Source of the DNA: Conexibacter arvalis
GTDB lineage: Bacteria; Actinomycetota; Thermoleophilia; Solirubrobacterales; Solirubrobacteraceae
Direction of reading: 5' to 3'
Length of the DNA: 64,000 nt
Assembly (NCBI RefSeq): GCF_014199525.1
Contig: NZ_JACHNU010000001.1
Coordinates: 1,714,182-1,778,181, forward strand
The translations under genes were made by a program, and so were the position numbers. Position 1 is the first letter of the stretch. The number at the start of each line of letters is the position of its first letter. Of this stretch, positions 50,803-58,988 are shown piece after piece. The notes under the pieces were generated by a model. That model was given only the letters and a program-made list of their open reading frames with translations. It was not told where the DNA came from and did no database searches.

Positions 50803-51120
50803 ATGGAGGAGCCCGACAACCCCGAGTCCGCGAACGTCGCCGCGTCGCTCGCGGTCCTCGCCGGGATCGCCGCATCCGACGCGGCATGCTGTGCGGCGCT
50901 CGGCCGGCGCTCGCGCGGGCAGGATCACCGCGACGCGGAGGCGCTGCTCGGCGAGGTGGTGCCGGGCGGTGATGTGGCAGCGAAGCGGCTGCGGCGCCTG
51001 CTCAACCTCAAGGACGCCGCGCAGTATGGGTTCATCCACGTCTCGGGAGCCGAGCTGCGCGCCGTGCTTCGTCAGGCCGAAGCGCTGGTCGACTTCGCGC
51101 GGCGCGTGCTGCTGCGGTGA
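50803..51120 (+). CDS. HEPN-like partner protein, N-terminal region out of frame
   Basis: This 105-residue ORF has the helical HEPN pattern, with LAGIAASDAACCAALGRRSR followed by GQDH, giving an Rx4-6H type motif, then LKDAAQYGFIHVSGAELRAV. The same frame is open back to 50707 and encodes a HEPN-like start (LTHASKFLEVAELVAMEEPD), but no start codon lies there. ATG at 50703, which overlaps the nucleotidyltransferase stop (ATGA), is in a different frame. One small indel near 50745-50760 would restore a protein of about 140 residues. The HEPN gene is therefore either truncated with a start at 50803, disrupted, or expressed by frameshifting. Confidence 0.65.
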   Translation: MEEPDNPESANVAASLAVLAGIAASDAACCAALGRRSRGQDHRDAEALLGEVVPGGDVAAKRLRRLLNLKDAAQYGFIHVSGAELRAVLRQAEALVDFARRVLLR

Positions 51121-51162
51121 CGACGGCGGCGCGCGGAGATGGCGCCGCGCCGGAGCGGCGCG

Positions 51163-52719
51163 CTACTTGAACTTCGGCAGCGGCCCTCTCGCGTCTCTGA
51201 CGAGCATGCCGCGGTACATCTTGCGCACCTGGGCGGGGTTGCTGGCGGCGAGGTTGCGGACCTCGCGCCGGTCGCGGCGGAGGTTGTAGAGCTCCGGTCT
51301 GCCGCCCTGGGAGTCGGCGACGTACGACCAGTTGCGGTCGCGCGCGAAGACGATCGAGCTGTAGGAGCCGGTGACGTAGTCGCGTCTCTTCTTCGGCTTC
51401 TTGCCCTCCAGCAGCGGCATCAGGTTGATGCCGTCCATCCACCGCGGCCGCTTGACGCCGGCGGCGGCCAGCAGGGTCGTCGCGACGTCCTCGGTCTGCG
51501 AGTAGAAGTCGGTCTTCTTGCGCGCGCCCCTGCCGCCCGGGTGGCGCAGCATCATCGGCACCTGGATCAGCTCCGGGTGCAGCTCCCAGGCGAACTTCGC
51601 GACGTAGCCGCGCTCGCCGAGCAGGAAGCCGTGGTCGCTGAGGAACATGATGACCGTGTCTCTCTCGAGGTCGAGCTCGTGGAGACGCTGCATGAAGTTG
51701 CCGAACCAGCGGTCGGCCATCGTCAGCTCGGCGTAGTAGAGCGCCTTCATCGCCTTGATGTCGGCGGAGCTGAGGCCGTTGGCCTTCGCGGTGCCGTTGA
51801 GGACCGTGCCCGGCTGCCAGGCGCGGCTGTAGCTGCCGCCGTGCAGCTCGAGGTATCTCTTCGGCGGGTCCCACGGCTCGTGCGGGTCGAAGCAGTCGAT
51901 CGCGATCGCGAACGGCTTTCTCGACTTCGCGCCCTCCTCCAGCAGCCGCATGCCGGCGGTGAAGACGCGCGCCGGGAGGTAGTCGTCCTCTCTTCTGACC
52001 GGCAGCTGGTTGGCCAGGTACTGGCGCATCTTCTGGCCCGAGGAGGAGGTGAGGATCTTCGGCGCGACCCACTTCGCCAGCTCGGCGTCGCTGATCTGCG
52101 AGGCGTCGGCGGTGACGGTGCCGGTCTGGCCCTTGATCGGGACGTATCTGTCCCAGTCGCGCTGGAACGGCTTCTGCGAGTCGACCATCACCCACGGCGT
52201 GTCGACGGCGTAGCCGGTCCAGTAGCCGGCCCGTCTCAGCGTCGAGATCAGGTTCTCGTCGGGCACCGGCTGCCAGCCCGGCGTGCCCGGCATGTCGGCC
52301 GGCTTCTTCCAGTTGCGGAACGGGAAGAGGCGGGTGCCGCCGAAGATCGTCGCGCGCGCCGGACCGGTCGGGAACGACTCGGGGTAGCACTGCGTGAAGC
52401 GCAGCGACTCGCGCGCGAGCGCGTCGAGGTTCGGCGTGTGGGCGTTGCGGCGGCCGTAGGAGCCGAGCGCGTCGGCGCGGACCGAGTCGATGATGACGAG
52501 CAGCAGGTTCGGGACGTCGCCCTTCTTGACCTTTCTCGCGAACCGCTGCGGCGTGCGCGGCTTCGCCGCGACGGTCGCGGCGACGTTCGACGCGCTGACG
52601 GTCGCGGAGCCGCCGCCGCCGTCGCCGCTGCCGCAGCCGGCGATCCCGAGGACGCCGACGCCGGCGGCGCCGACGCCCGCGCGGCGCAGCAGTTCTCGTC
52701 GATCGATCTCGTTGGGCAT
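51163..52719 (-). CDS. Sulfatase-fold hydrolase with Thr in place of the formylglycine Cys
   Basis: This 518-residue exported protein has an RRELLRRAG start with a hydrophobic stretch ending in a lipobox-like GIAGC. The alkaline-phosphatase fold follows: LLLVIIDSVRADALGSYG (metal Asp), the nucleophile region FPTGPARATIFGG, AIDCFDPHEPWDPP, and FLSDHGFLLGERGYVAKFAW (Asp-His metal site). In sulfatases the nucleophile lies in CxPxR or SxPxR. Here the aligned residues are TGPAR, so Thr would be the nucleophile, as in LtaS-like phosphotransferases, and formylglycine is not possible. It may act on phosphate or phosphonate esters. GGAGG precedes the ATG. AGA codons are frequent. Confidence 0.85.
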   Translation of the reverse strand: MPNEIDRRELLRRAGVGAAGVGVLGIAGCGSGDGGGGSATVSASNVAATVAAKPRTPQRFARKVKKGDVPNLLLVIIDSVRADALGSYGRRNAHTPNLDALARESLRFTQCYPESFPTGPARATIFGGTRLFPFRNWKKPADMPGTPGWQPVPDENLISTLRRAGYWTGYAVDTPWVMVDSQKPFQRDWDRYVPIKGQTGTVTADASQISDAELAKWVAPKILTSSSGQKMRQYLANQLPVRREDDYLPARVFTAGMRLLEEGAKSRKPFAIAIDCFDPHEPWDPPKRYLELHGGSYSRAWQPGTVLNGTAKANGLSSADIKAMKALYYAELTMADRWFGNFMQRLHELDLERDTVIMFLSDHGFLLGERGYVAKFAWELHPELIQVPMMLRHPGGRGARKKTDFYSQTEDVATTLLAAAGVKRPRWMDGINLMPLLEGKKPKKRRDYVTGSYSSIVFARDRNWSYVADSQGGRPELYNLRRDRREVRNLAASNPAQVRKMYRGMLVRDARGPLPKFK

Positions 52720-52934
52720 CAGGCCTCCGGCGGCTCGGGTGCGTCGTGGGGGCGATCCGGGCCGGGTCGGCCGGTCCTGGATTTCAACCCATCGGGGCCG
52801 CGAAGGATGCGGCGACGCCCCATGTTAGGAAACGCGCCCGCCGGACCCCGCCGCACGGAGCGGCGAGGTCCGTCGCCGGACGAGGGCGGCGGCCGACCTC
52901 CTCCGCCGCCCGGGGGCGGGGCCGCGCGTCGCGG

Positions 52935-53876
52935 TCAGCTCGCGGACCGGGCGGCGCGCGGGTTCGGGAGCGGGGTCAGCGCCGGCTCGATCTGCGCCCG
53001 CAGCGGCTCCAGCCGCGGCGGCAGCACGAGCGACTCGCCGAGGCGCTCCAGCGGCTCGTCGCTGGTGAAGCCCGGCCCCAGCGTCGCCAGCTCGAACAGC
53101 ACGCCGCTCGGCTCGCGGAAGTAGACGCTTCTGAACCAGAAGCGGTCGACGAGGCCGGAGGTGTGGCGGCCGGCCTTCGTCACCCGCTCCTCCCACGCCT
53201 CGATGTCGTCGTCGTAGCTGGCGAAGGCGACGTGGTGGACGGTGCCGGCCCCCTGCAGCCCGCGCTCGGCCGGCGCCGGATCGTAGGCGTAGAAGCCGCC
53301 GCGCCGCTCGCCGCGCGCCTCCCAGTGGAGCTGGTCGTCGTGGTCGGAGATGAAGCCGAGCACGTCGCGCAGCAGCGGGGCCGAGCGCTCGGGCGCGGCG
53401 CTGTAGGCCCGCACGCCGGCGAAGCCGCGGATCGCGTGCTCGGCCGGGATGTCGGGGCTGACCGCGGTCAGCGGCTCGTCGCCGCTCTCGTCGACGACCA
53501 GCTCGTAGCCGAGTCCTTCCGGGTCGGCGAAGCGCAGCGACCCCGGTCCCTCGCCGACCCGCTCGCTGTCGATCTGCTCGTCGGCGAGCCGCAGCCGCCA
53601 GAAGTCGAGCGACGCCTCCGAGCCGACGCGCAGCACGATCGTGTGGATCATCCCCGCGCCGGCGCGCCCGCGGCGGGCGCCGGGGTACTCGAAGAAGGTC
53701 AGGTCGGCGCCGGGGCTGCCCTGCTCGTCGGCGTAGAAGAGGTGGTAGACGGTCGGATCGTCCTGGTTGACGGTCTTCTTGACCATCCGCAGCCCGAGCA
53801 CGCGCACGTAGAAGTCGACGTTGCGCGGGGCGTCCCCGGTGATCGAGCTGATGTGGTGAATGCCTTCCAGCTGCAC
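52935..53876 (-). CDS. Ring-cleaving dioxygenase-type VOC protein (MhqO/PcpA-like)
   Basis: This 313-residue two-module VOC protein begins VQLEGIHHISSITGDAPRNV, with DFYVRVLGLRMVKKTVNQDD, as in MhqO/MhqA and PcpA-like hydroquinone dioxygenases. The second module contains GTVHHVAFASYDDDIEAWEE and VLFELATLGPGF. Fe(II) ligands would be His in the first HH, His in VHHVAF and Glu in FELAT. GTG at 53876 is chosen because GGAGGG precedes it by 5 nt. An upstream ATG at 53888 lacks a ribosome site. A MarR-like palindrome lies at the promoter. Relatives are induced by quinones. Confidence 0.85.
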   Translation of the reverse strand: MQLEGIHHISSITGDAPRNVDFYVRVLGLRMVKKTVNQDDPTVYHLFYADEQGSPGADLTFFEYPGARRGRAGAGMIHTIVLRVGSEASLDFWRLRLADEQIDSERVGEGPGSLRFADPEGLGYELVVDESGDEPLTAVSPDIPAEHAIRGFAGVRAYSAAPERSAPLLRDVLGFISDHDDQLHWEARGERRGGFYAYDPAPAERGLQGAGTVHHVAFASYDDDIEAWEERVTKAGRHTSGLVDRFWFRSVYFREPSGVLFELATLGPGFTSDEPLERLGESLVLPPRLEPLRAQIEPALTPLPNPRAARSAS

Positions 53877-53890
53877 GTCGCCCTCCATTG

Positions 53891-53913
53891 AGTTGATTGC
53901 GCAAGCAACTATA
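53891..53913 (-). promoter_or_regulatory. Dioxygenase promoter with MarR-like operator
   Basis: On the minus strand TATAGT (plus 53908-53913) is a good -10 box and ACGACA lies about 18 nt upstream. The palindrome AGTTGATTGCGCAAGCAACT (53891-53910) pairs at 9 of 10 positions and overlaps the transcription start region. Its form fits MarR/DUF24-type repressors that sense quinones. No such regulator gene lies in the window. Confidence 0.6.
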
Positions 53914-53926
53914 GCGCTGCGAGGGG

Positions 53927-53973
53927 ACCACTGTCGTCCTGGGCACGGCATGCGTGCCCAGATCAGCAGCGAT
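53927..53973. repeat. 47-nt palindromic element, copy d
   Basis: The same 47-nt element as at 25505-25551, with 39 identical positions and the core GGGCACGGCATGCGTGCCC at 53941-53959. The outer arms pair less well here (14 of 20), suggesting decay. It lies between the dioxygenase promoter and the NAD(P)-binding protein gene. Confidence 0.8.
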
Positions 53974-53985
53974 CCGGGCGGACAC

Positions 53986-53999
53986 CGGGTACGTACCCG
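53986..53999. promoter_or_regulatory. 14-bp perfect palindrome before NAD(P)-binding gene
   Basis: CGGGTACGTACCCG is a perfect palindrome that ends 4 nt before the ATG at 54004. It could be an operator over a near-leaderless promoter. No dedicated regulator is adjacent. It resembles the ACGTACGT sites near 1079 and 6814 only in its centre. Confidence 0.4.
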
Positions 54000-54003
54000 A
54001 TGC

Positions 54004-54909
54004 ATGCGCGTCCTGTTGACCGGAGCGAGCGGGTACGTCGGCGGGCGGCTGGCACCGCGGCTCGCCGCCGCCGACGACGCCGGCCCCGCCGGCGAGCTGC
54101 GGCTGCTGGCGCGCAGACCCGGGCGGGTCGAGCCGCCGGCCGGCGCGCGCGTGCTCCAGGGCGACGTCGTCTCGGGCGAGGGCTTGGAGGCGGCGCTCGA
54201 CGGGGTCGAGGTCGCCTACTACCTGGTCCACTCGATGGGTCGAGGCGGCGACGACGACTTCGCCGCGCGCGACCGCGGCGCGGCGGAGACCTTCGCCCGC
54301 GCCGCTCGCACGGCCGGGGTGCGCCGGGTGATCTACCTCGGCGGCCTCTCCGGCGGCGCGGCGGACGCCTCCTCGGCGCACCTGCGCAGCCGCGAGGAGG
54401 TCGCCGAGCTGCTCGGCGAGCACGGGCCGCCGCTCGTCCACGCGCGCGCGGCGATGGTGATCGGGGCCGGCAGCGCCTCCTTCCAGATGCTCGTCGCGCT
54501 CGTGCGGCGGCTGCCGGCGATGGTCTGCCCGCGCTGGGTGGAGACGCGCACCCAGCCGATCGCGATCGACGACGTCACGGGCGCGCTCGCGGCGCTGCGC
54601 GACCTCCCCGACGCGCCCGGCGAGGTCCAGCTCGGCGGCCCCGACGCCCTCAGCTACCGCGAGATGATGGAGCGGACGGCCGACGCGATCGGCCGGCGGC
54701 GGCCGCTGATCGTGCAGGTGCCGGTGCTGACGCCGCGGCTGTCGTCGCTGTGGGTGCAGCTCGTCACGCCCGTCGAGGGCGGGCTCGTGCGGCCGCTCGT
54801 CGACGGGCTGCGGGAGGAGATGCTCGTGCGCGTGCCGCCGCCGGCCGGCGTCAACGACGACCCGCGCGACCTCGGCGCGGCAGTCCGCGCCGCGCTCGAC
54901 GGCCGCTGA
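54004..54909 (+). CDS. NAD(P)H-binding atypical SDR protein
   Basis: This 301-residue protein has the Rossmann motif [17 protein letters not shown], then [13 protein letters not shown] and [10 protein letters not shown], matching the NAD(P)H-binding (NmrA-like, YtfG-related) group of actinobacteria. [20 protein letters not shown] is the usual strand-helix region of these proteins. Family members may be reductases, isomerases or sensors. The ATG at 54004 is chosen because the longer ORF upstream crosses the repeat element and promoter. It is followed after 48 nt by acetaldehyde dehydrogenase, so co-transcription is possible. Confidence 0.85.
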   Translation: MRVLLTGASGYVGGRLAPRLAAADDAGPAGELRLLARRPGRVEPPAGARVLQGDVVSGEGLEAALDGVEVAYYLVHSMGRGGDDDFAARDRGAAETFARAARTAGVRRVIYLGGLSGGAADASSAHLRSREEVAELLGEHGPPLVHARAAMVIGAGSASFQMLVALVRRLPAMVCPRWVETRTQPIAIDDVTGALAALRDLPDAPGEVQLGGPDALSYREMMERTADAIGRRRPLIVQVPVLTPRLSSLWVQLVTPVEGGLVRPLVDGLREEMLVRVPPPAGVNDDPRDLGAAVRAALDGR

Positions 54910-54957
54910 TAGGCTCGCCCGATCGGCCCGCGAGGGGCGGCGAGAGGGGGCTCCAGG

Positions 54958-55830
54958 ATGGGAATCAAGGCCGCGGTGCTCGGCCCCGGGAACATCGGCA
55001 CCGACCTGCTGGTGAAGCTGCGGCGCAGCGATCTGGTCGACGTGGCGCTGATGGCCGGCATCTACGACGACTCGCCCGGGCTCGCCCGCGCGCGCGAGCT
55101 GGGCGTCGAGGCGAGCGCGCGCGGACTCGACGCGGTGCTGGAGCGCGACGACGTCGCGCTCGTCTTCGACGCGACCGGGGCGCGCGCCCACCGCGAGAGC
55201 GCGCCGCGGTTCGAGGCGGCCGGCAAGGTCTGCGTCGACCTGACCCCCGCGGCGCTCGGCCCCTACGTCGTGCCGCCGGTCAACCTCGACGAGCACCTCG
55301 ACGCGCCCGACCTCAACATGGTCACGTGCGGCGGGCAGGCGACGATCCCGATGGTCCACGCGATCGACCGCGTCGCCGACGTCGCCTACGCCGAGATCGT
55401 CGCGACGATCTCCTCGCGCAGCGCCGGGCCGGGGACGCGCCAGAACATCGACGAGTTCACCGAGACGACGGCGCGCGGGCTGGAGCTGGTCGGCGGCGCC
55501 GACGTCGGCAAGGCGATCATCATCCTCAACCCGGCCGAGCCGCCGATCCTGATGCGCGACACCGTCTTCGCCCAGGTGCGCGAGCCCGACGCGCCGGCGA
55601 TCGAGCAGTCGGTGCTGGAGATGCTGGAGCGGATGAGGTCCTACGTCCCGGGCGTCAGGCTGCGCCTCTGCGATGTCGACGGCGGCCTCGTCACCGTGCT
55701 GCTGGAGATCGAGGGCGCCGGCGACTTCCTGCCGCCGTACGCCGGCAACCTCGACGTGATGACGGCGGCCGCCGCGGAGGTCGGCGAGCGGCTCGCCGAG
55801 CGGATGCTGGCCCGCGAGGCGGCGGCATGA
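54958..55830 (+). CDS. Acetaldehyde dehydrogenase (acetylating)
   Basis: This 290-residue enzyme converts acetaldehyde, NAD+ and CoA to acetyl-CoA, the last step of catechol meta-cleavage (MhpF/DmpF family). The NAD motif is [12 protein letters not shown], and the catalytic Cys is in [19 protein letters not shown]-type segment [12 protein letters not shown] and the C-terminal [14 protein letters not shown] are family-typical. The stop overlaps the aldolase start (ATGA). In known systems this enzyme channels acetaldehyde from the aldolase in a complex. Confidence 0.94.
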   Translation: MGIKAAVLGPGNIGTDLLVKLRRSDLVDVALMAGIYDDSPGLARARELGVEASARGLDAVLERDDVALVFDATGARAHRESAPRFEAAGKVCVDLTPAALGPYVVPPVNLDEHLDAPDLNMVTCGGQATIPMVHAIDRVADVAYAEIVATISSRSAGPGTRQNIDEFTETTARGLELVGGADVGKAIIILNPAEPPILMRDTVFAQVREPDAPAIEQSVLEMLERMRSYVPGVRLRLCDVDGGLVTVLLEIEGAGDFLPPYAGNLDVMTAAAAEVGERLAERMLAREAAA

Positions 55831-56861
55831 TCACGCTCGTCGACTCCTCGCTGCGGGACGGGATGCACTCCGTCCGCCACCAGTTCTCGCCCGAGCACGT
55901 CGCGGCCGTCGCCGCCGGCCTCGACCGCGCCGGCGTCGACGTGATCGAGGTCTCGCACGGCGACGGCGTCGGCGGCTCCTCGATCCAGTACGGCCGCGCC
56001 GCCTTCTCCGACGCCGAGCTGATCGAGGCGGCGGCCGGGGGTGTCGCGCGGGCGCGGATCGCCGCGCTGCTGCTGCCGGGCATCGGCACGCTGAGACGGC
56101 TGACCGAGGCGCAGCGGCTCGGCGCGACCGTCGCGCGCGTCGCGACCCACTGCACCGAGGCCGACATCGCCGAGCAGCACATCGCCTGGGCGGCCGAACA
56201 CGGCATGACCGCCGTCGGCTTCCTGATGATGAGCCACATGATCGACGCCTCCCAGCTCGCCGACCAGGCGCGGCTGATGGAGTCCTACGGCGCGTCGGTC
56301 GTCTACATCGTCGACTCGGCCGGCGCGCTCGTCCCGCGGACGGCCGCCGAGCGGGTCGCGGCGCTGCGCGACGCGCTGCTGGCCGAGACCGCGGTCGGCT
56401 TCCACGCCCACAACAACCTTGGCTGCGGCGTCGGCAACGCGCTCGCCGCCGCCGACGCCGGCGCGACCTGGCTCGACGGCTCGCTGCGCGGCCTCGGCGC
56501 CGGCGCCGGCAACGCCCAGCTGGAGGTGCTGGCGGCGGCGCTGGAGCGCTCCGGCCACGCGACCGGCGCCGAGCTGTTCCCGCTGATGGACGTCGCCGAG
56601 GAGGTCGTCGCGCCGCTCATGCCGCGGCCGCAGATCGTCGACCGCACGGCGCTGTCGCTCGGCTACGCCGGCGTCTACAGCTCCTTCCTGCTGCACGCCG
56701 AGCGCGCGGCCGCCAAGTTCGACGTCGAGCCGCGCGCGGTGCTGATGGAGCTGGGGCGCCGCCGGATCGTCGGCGGCCAGGAGGACATGATCATCGACGC
56801 CGCGGCCGAGCTGGCCGACCGGACGGCGCCCGCTCAGACCGGATCCTCACCCGGCGCTTAG
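55827..56861 (+). CDS. 4-hydroxy-2-oxovalerate aldolase
   Basis: This 344-residue enzyme splits 4-hydroxy-2-oxovalerate (or related 4-hydroxy-2-oxoacids) to pyruvate and acetaldehyde, and belongs to the HMG-CoA lyase-like DmpG/MhpE family. Motifs include [15 protein letters not shown] with the catalytic Arg-Asp pair, [18 protein letters not shown], and the metal His pair in [17 protein letters not shown]. The C-terminal domain reads [20 protein letters not shown], which forms the channel with the dehydrogenase. It overlaps the dehydrogenase gene by 4 nt. The hydratase of the pathway is not in the window. Confidence 0.94.
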   Translation: MITLVDSSLRDGMHSVRHQFSPEHVAAVAAGLDRAGVDVIEVSHGDGVGGSSIQYGRAAFSDAELIEAAAGGVARARIAALLLPGIGTLRRLTEAQRLGATVARVATHCTEADIAEQHIAWAAEHGMTAVGFLMMSHMIDASQLADQARLMESYGASVVYIVDSAGALVPRTAAERVAALRDALLAETAVGFHAHNNLGCGVGNALAAADAGATWLDGSLRGLGAGAGNAQLEVLAAALERSGHATGAELFPLMDVAEEVVAPLMPRPQIVDRTALSLGYAGVYSSFLLHAERAAAKFDVEPRAVLMELGRRRIVGGQEDMIIDAAAELADRTAPAQTGSSPGA

Positions 56862-56884
56862 GTTCGCGCGGGAGACTGCCGCGC

Positions 56885-56998
56885 ATGCCGATCACGCGCG
56901 ATTTCTTCCTGTGGGTGGCGACGACGCTGCGCTGGGTCCTCGGACCGGGCGCCCCGCCGCCGCCCGCGCCGGTCTCCGTCGCCGGCGCGTCGGCTTAG
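56885..56998 (+). CDS. Possible 37-residue small protein
   Basis: This short ORF encodes MPITRDFFLWVATTLRWVLG followed by a Pro/Ala tail. The first half could be an amphipathic or membrane-associated helix. GGGAGA lies about 9 nt upstream. It fills the gap between the aldolase stop and the convergent LysR stop and overlaps the latter by 4 nt. Nothing in the sequence identifies it. Confidence 0.3.
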   Translation: MPITRDFFLWVATTLRWVLGPGAPPPPAPVSVAGASA

Positions 56999-57984
56999 GG
57001 CCCTTCGCTCGGCCGGCCGCCGACCGAGCGCCACAGCGTGACGTGGACCGCCGGGCGGGCGCGTGCCGACGCCGTCCCGACGCGCCCGGCCGACATCGCC
57101 TGCATCGCCTCCGCGGTCGTGGCGAAGCGCTGGAGCGCGAGCGCGGCCGGCGGCGCGCGGTCGAGCCCGAGCGTGCTCGCGTGCCACAGCTCGACGAGCG
57201 GCGTCCCGCGCACGTCGAGCGCGACCAGCGAGCGGCGGCGCAGCTCGTCGTGGACCGAGTGGCTGAGCGTCAGCGCGATCCCCTCGCCGGCGCCGGCCGC
57301 GGCGAGCGCCGCCGCGTGGCTGGAGTAGGCGCCGACGTCGCGCGGCGCGACGCCGGTGCGCGCGAACCAGAGGCCGGCGCCGGTGGTCGGGTCGATCGGC
57401 GGCGGGCCGACCAGCCAGCGCTCGCGCTCCAGCGCGGCCGGCGGGATCGACCGCCGCCGCGCCAGCGGATGGGCCGGGGAGGCGACGATCACGCGCCGGC
57501 AGCGCAGGAACGGGACCGTCGCGATCGTCGCGAGGCGGTCGAGCGCCGGGCGCGGCCCGAAGGTGATGTCGGCGCGGCGCTGGTCGAGCAGGTCGGCGAA
57601 GGCCGCCCCGGGCGCAGGCTCGACCGCCAGCTCGACGGCCGCCTCGCGCGTCGTGAAGGCGTCGAGCAGCGGGCCGAGGTGCTCGGCGACGACGCCGGTC
57701 GCGGCGATCTCGATCCGCGCCTGGCCGCCGGCGGCGGCGACCGAGCGGCGCGCCTGCTCGGCGAGGCCGAGGATCTCGGCGCCGAGCGCGGCGAGGCGGC
57801 GGCCGCCGGGCGTCAGCGCGATCCCTCGGCCCGCGCGGACGAACAGCTCGTCGCCGAGCTCCCTGCGCAGCGCCCCGACGGCGACCGAGACCGCCGGCTC
57901 GGTCACCTCCAGCTCCGCCGCGGCCGCCTTCACCGAGCCCAACCGCGCCACCAGGACGAACGACTGCAACTGCGCGAGCGTCAT
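56995..57984 (-). CDS. LysR family regulator divergent from cox operon
   Basis: This 329-residue regulator begins MTLAQLQSFVLVARLGSVKA. The helix-turn-helix follows (AELEVTEPAVSVAVGALRRE), then LFVRAGRGIALTPGG. The periplasmic-binding-type ligand domain has IEIAATGVVAEHLGPLLDAF and ITFGPRPALDRL. The ATG at 57984 is preferred over earlier in-frame starts at 58002 and 58038 because a LysR-like box (58002-58015) would otherwise lie within the gene. Divergent arrangement with coxM and about 128 nt of shared control region suggests it regulates CO oxidation. Confidence 0.9.
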   Translation of the reverse strand: MTLAQLQSFVLVARLGSVKAAAAELEVTEPAVSVAVGALRRELGDELFVRAGRGIALTPGGRRLAALGAEILGLAEQARRSVAAAGGQARIEIAATGVVAEHLGPLLDAFTTREAAVELAVEPAPGAAFADLLDQRRADITFGPRPALDRLATIATVPFLRCRRVIVASPAHPLARRRSIPPAALERERWLVGPPPIDPTTGAGLWFARTGVAPRDVGAYSSHAAALAAAGAGEGIALTLSHSVHDELRRRSLVALDVRGTPLVELWHASTLGLDRAPPAALALQRFATTAEAMQAMSAGRVGTASARARPAVHVTLWRSVGGRPSEGP

Positions 57985-58001
57985 CCGGAACCGCCGCCTC
58001 A

Positions 58002-58015
58002 TAAGGGATCGCTTA
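58002..58015. promoter_or_regulatory. Possible LysR binding box in cox control region
   Basis: TAAGGGATCGCTTA is palindromic except for one pair. It lies in the LysR-coxM gap just upstream of the chosen LysR start. TTGACG (58023-58028) follows as a possible -35 for the cox operon, but no good -10 is evident. Confidence 0.4.
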
Positions 58016-58112
58016 ACCCGGCTTGACGAGACAACCATAACCGGAGCAACGTGCTCTGGAGGAGACCGGTCCGGCTCTCGGGCGCGGCTCCGCGCCAGGA
58101 GGAGAGCAGCCC

Positions 58113-58988
58113 GTGCAGGTACCGCCGCAGTTCGAGTACGAACGCGCCACCAGCATCGAGCAGGCGCTGGAGCTGCTGGCGCGCCTGGGCCCCGAGGCCC
58201 GCCTGCTGGCCGGCGGCCACTCGCTGCTGCCGATGATGAAGCTGCGGCTGGCGGCGCCCGAGCACCTGATCGACATCGACCCGCTCGCCGACGAGCTCGG
58301 CTACGTGCGCGAGCAGGACGGCGAGCTCCGGATCGGCGCGATGACGCGCCATCGCGAGCTGCTCGACTCCGAGCTGCTGCGCCGCCGCGCCGCGATCTTC
58401 GCCGACGCCGAGCGGGTGATCGCCGACCCCGTCGTGCGCAACCGCGGCACGATCGGCGGCGCGCTCTGCCAGGCCGACCCGGCCGAGGACCTGTCGGCGG
58501 TCTGCGCCGCGGTCGGCGCGCGCGTCGTGATCCGCGGCCGCGACGGCGAGCGCGTCGTCGTGATGCCAGAGTTCCACCGCGGTCCGTACGAGACCGCGGT
58601 CGGCGAGGCCGAGATGGTGACCGAGGTGCGGATCCCGCTGTCGCCCGGCTTCGGCAGCGCCTACGAGAAGGTCGAGCGGCGCGTCGGCGACTGGGCGGTC
58701 GCGGCGGCCGGCGCGTCGGTGCGGATGGACGACGGCGAGATCGCGCGGGCCGGGATCGCGCTCGCCGCCGTCGGCGCCGGCGTCACCTCCGCGGAGGCGG
58801 AGGCGGCGCTCGCCGGCAGGCGGCCGTCGGAGGAGGCGTTCGCCGAGGCCGCGCGGCTCGCCGTCGAGCACTGCTCGCCGGTCGACGACCAGCGCGGCTC
58901 GGCCGAGTACAAGCGGCACGTCGCCGGGGAGCTGACGCGGCGGGCGCTGCGCCGGGCGACCGCGCGGGCGCTGCGAGAGGAGGGGTGA
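58113..58988 (+). CDS. coxM: Aerobic CO dehydrogenase medium (FAD) subunit
   Basis: This 291-residue subunit carries the FAD that passes electrons from the molybdenum and iron-sulfur centres. The FAD-binding motifs are LLAGGHSLLPMMKLRLAAPE and, after VRNRGTIGGALCQADPAEDL, the second flavin loop (TIGG). The C-terminal CO_deh_flav_C domain contains YEKVERRVGDWAVAAAGASV. GTG at 58113 follows AGGAGGAG (58097-58104). The stop overlaps the coxS start by 1 nt (TGATG). The M-S-L gene order is that of form I CO dehydrogenase operons. Confidence 0.92.
   Translation: MQVPPQFEYERATSIEQALELLARLGPEARLLAGGHSLLPMMKLRLAAPEHLIDIDPLADELGYVREQDGELRIGAMTRHRELLDSELLRRRAAIFADAERVIADPVVRNRGTIGGALCQADPAEDLSAVCAAVGARVVIRGRDGERVVVMPEFHRGPYETAVGEAEMVTEVRIPLSPGFGSAYEKVERRVGDWAVAAAGASVRMDDGEIARAGIALAAVGAGVTSAEAEAALAGRRPSEEAFAEAARLAVEHCSPVDDQRGSAEYKRHVAGELTRRALRRATARALREEG

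Noticed and set aside
52720-52934. GC-rich inverted repeats in the gap between sulfatase-like and dioxygenase genes
   Set aside because: Short GC-only stems are expected by chance at this composition, and no gene or clear regulatory site was found.
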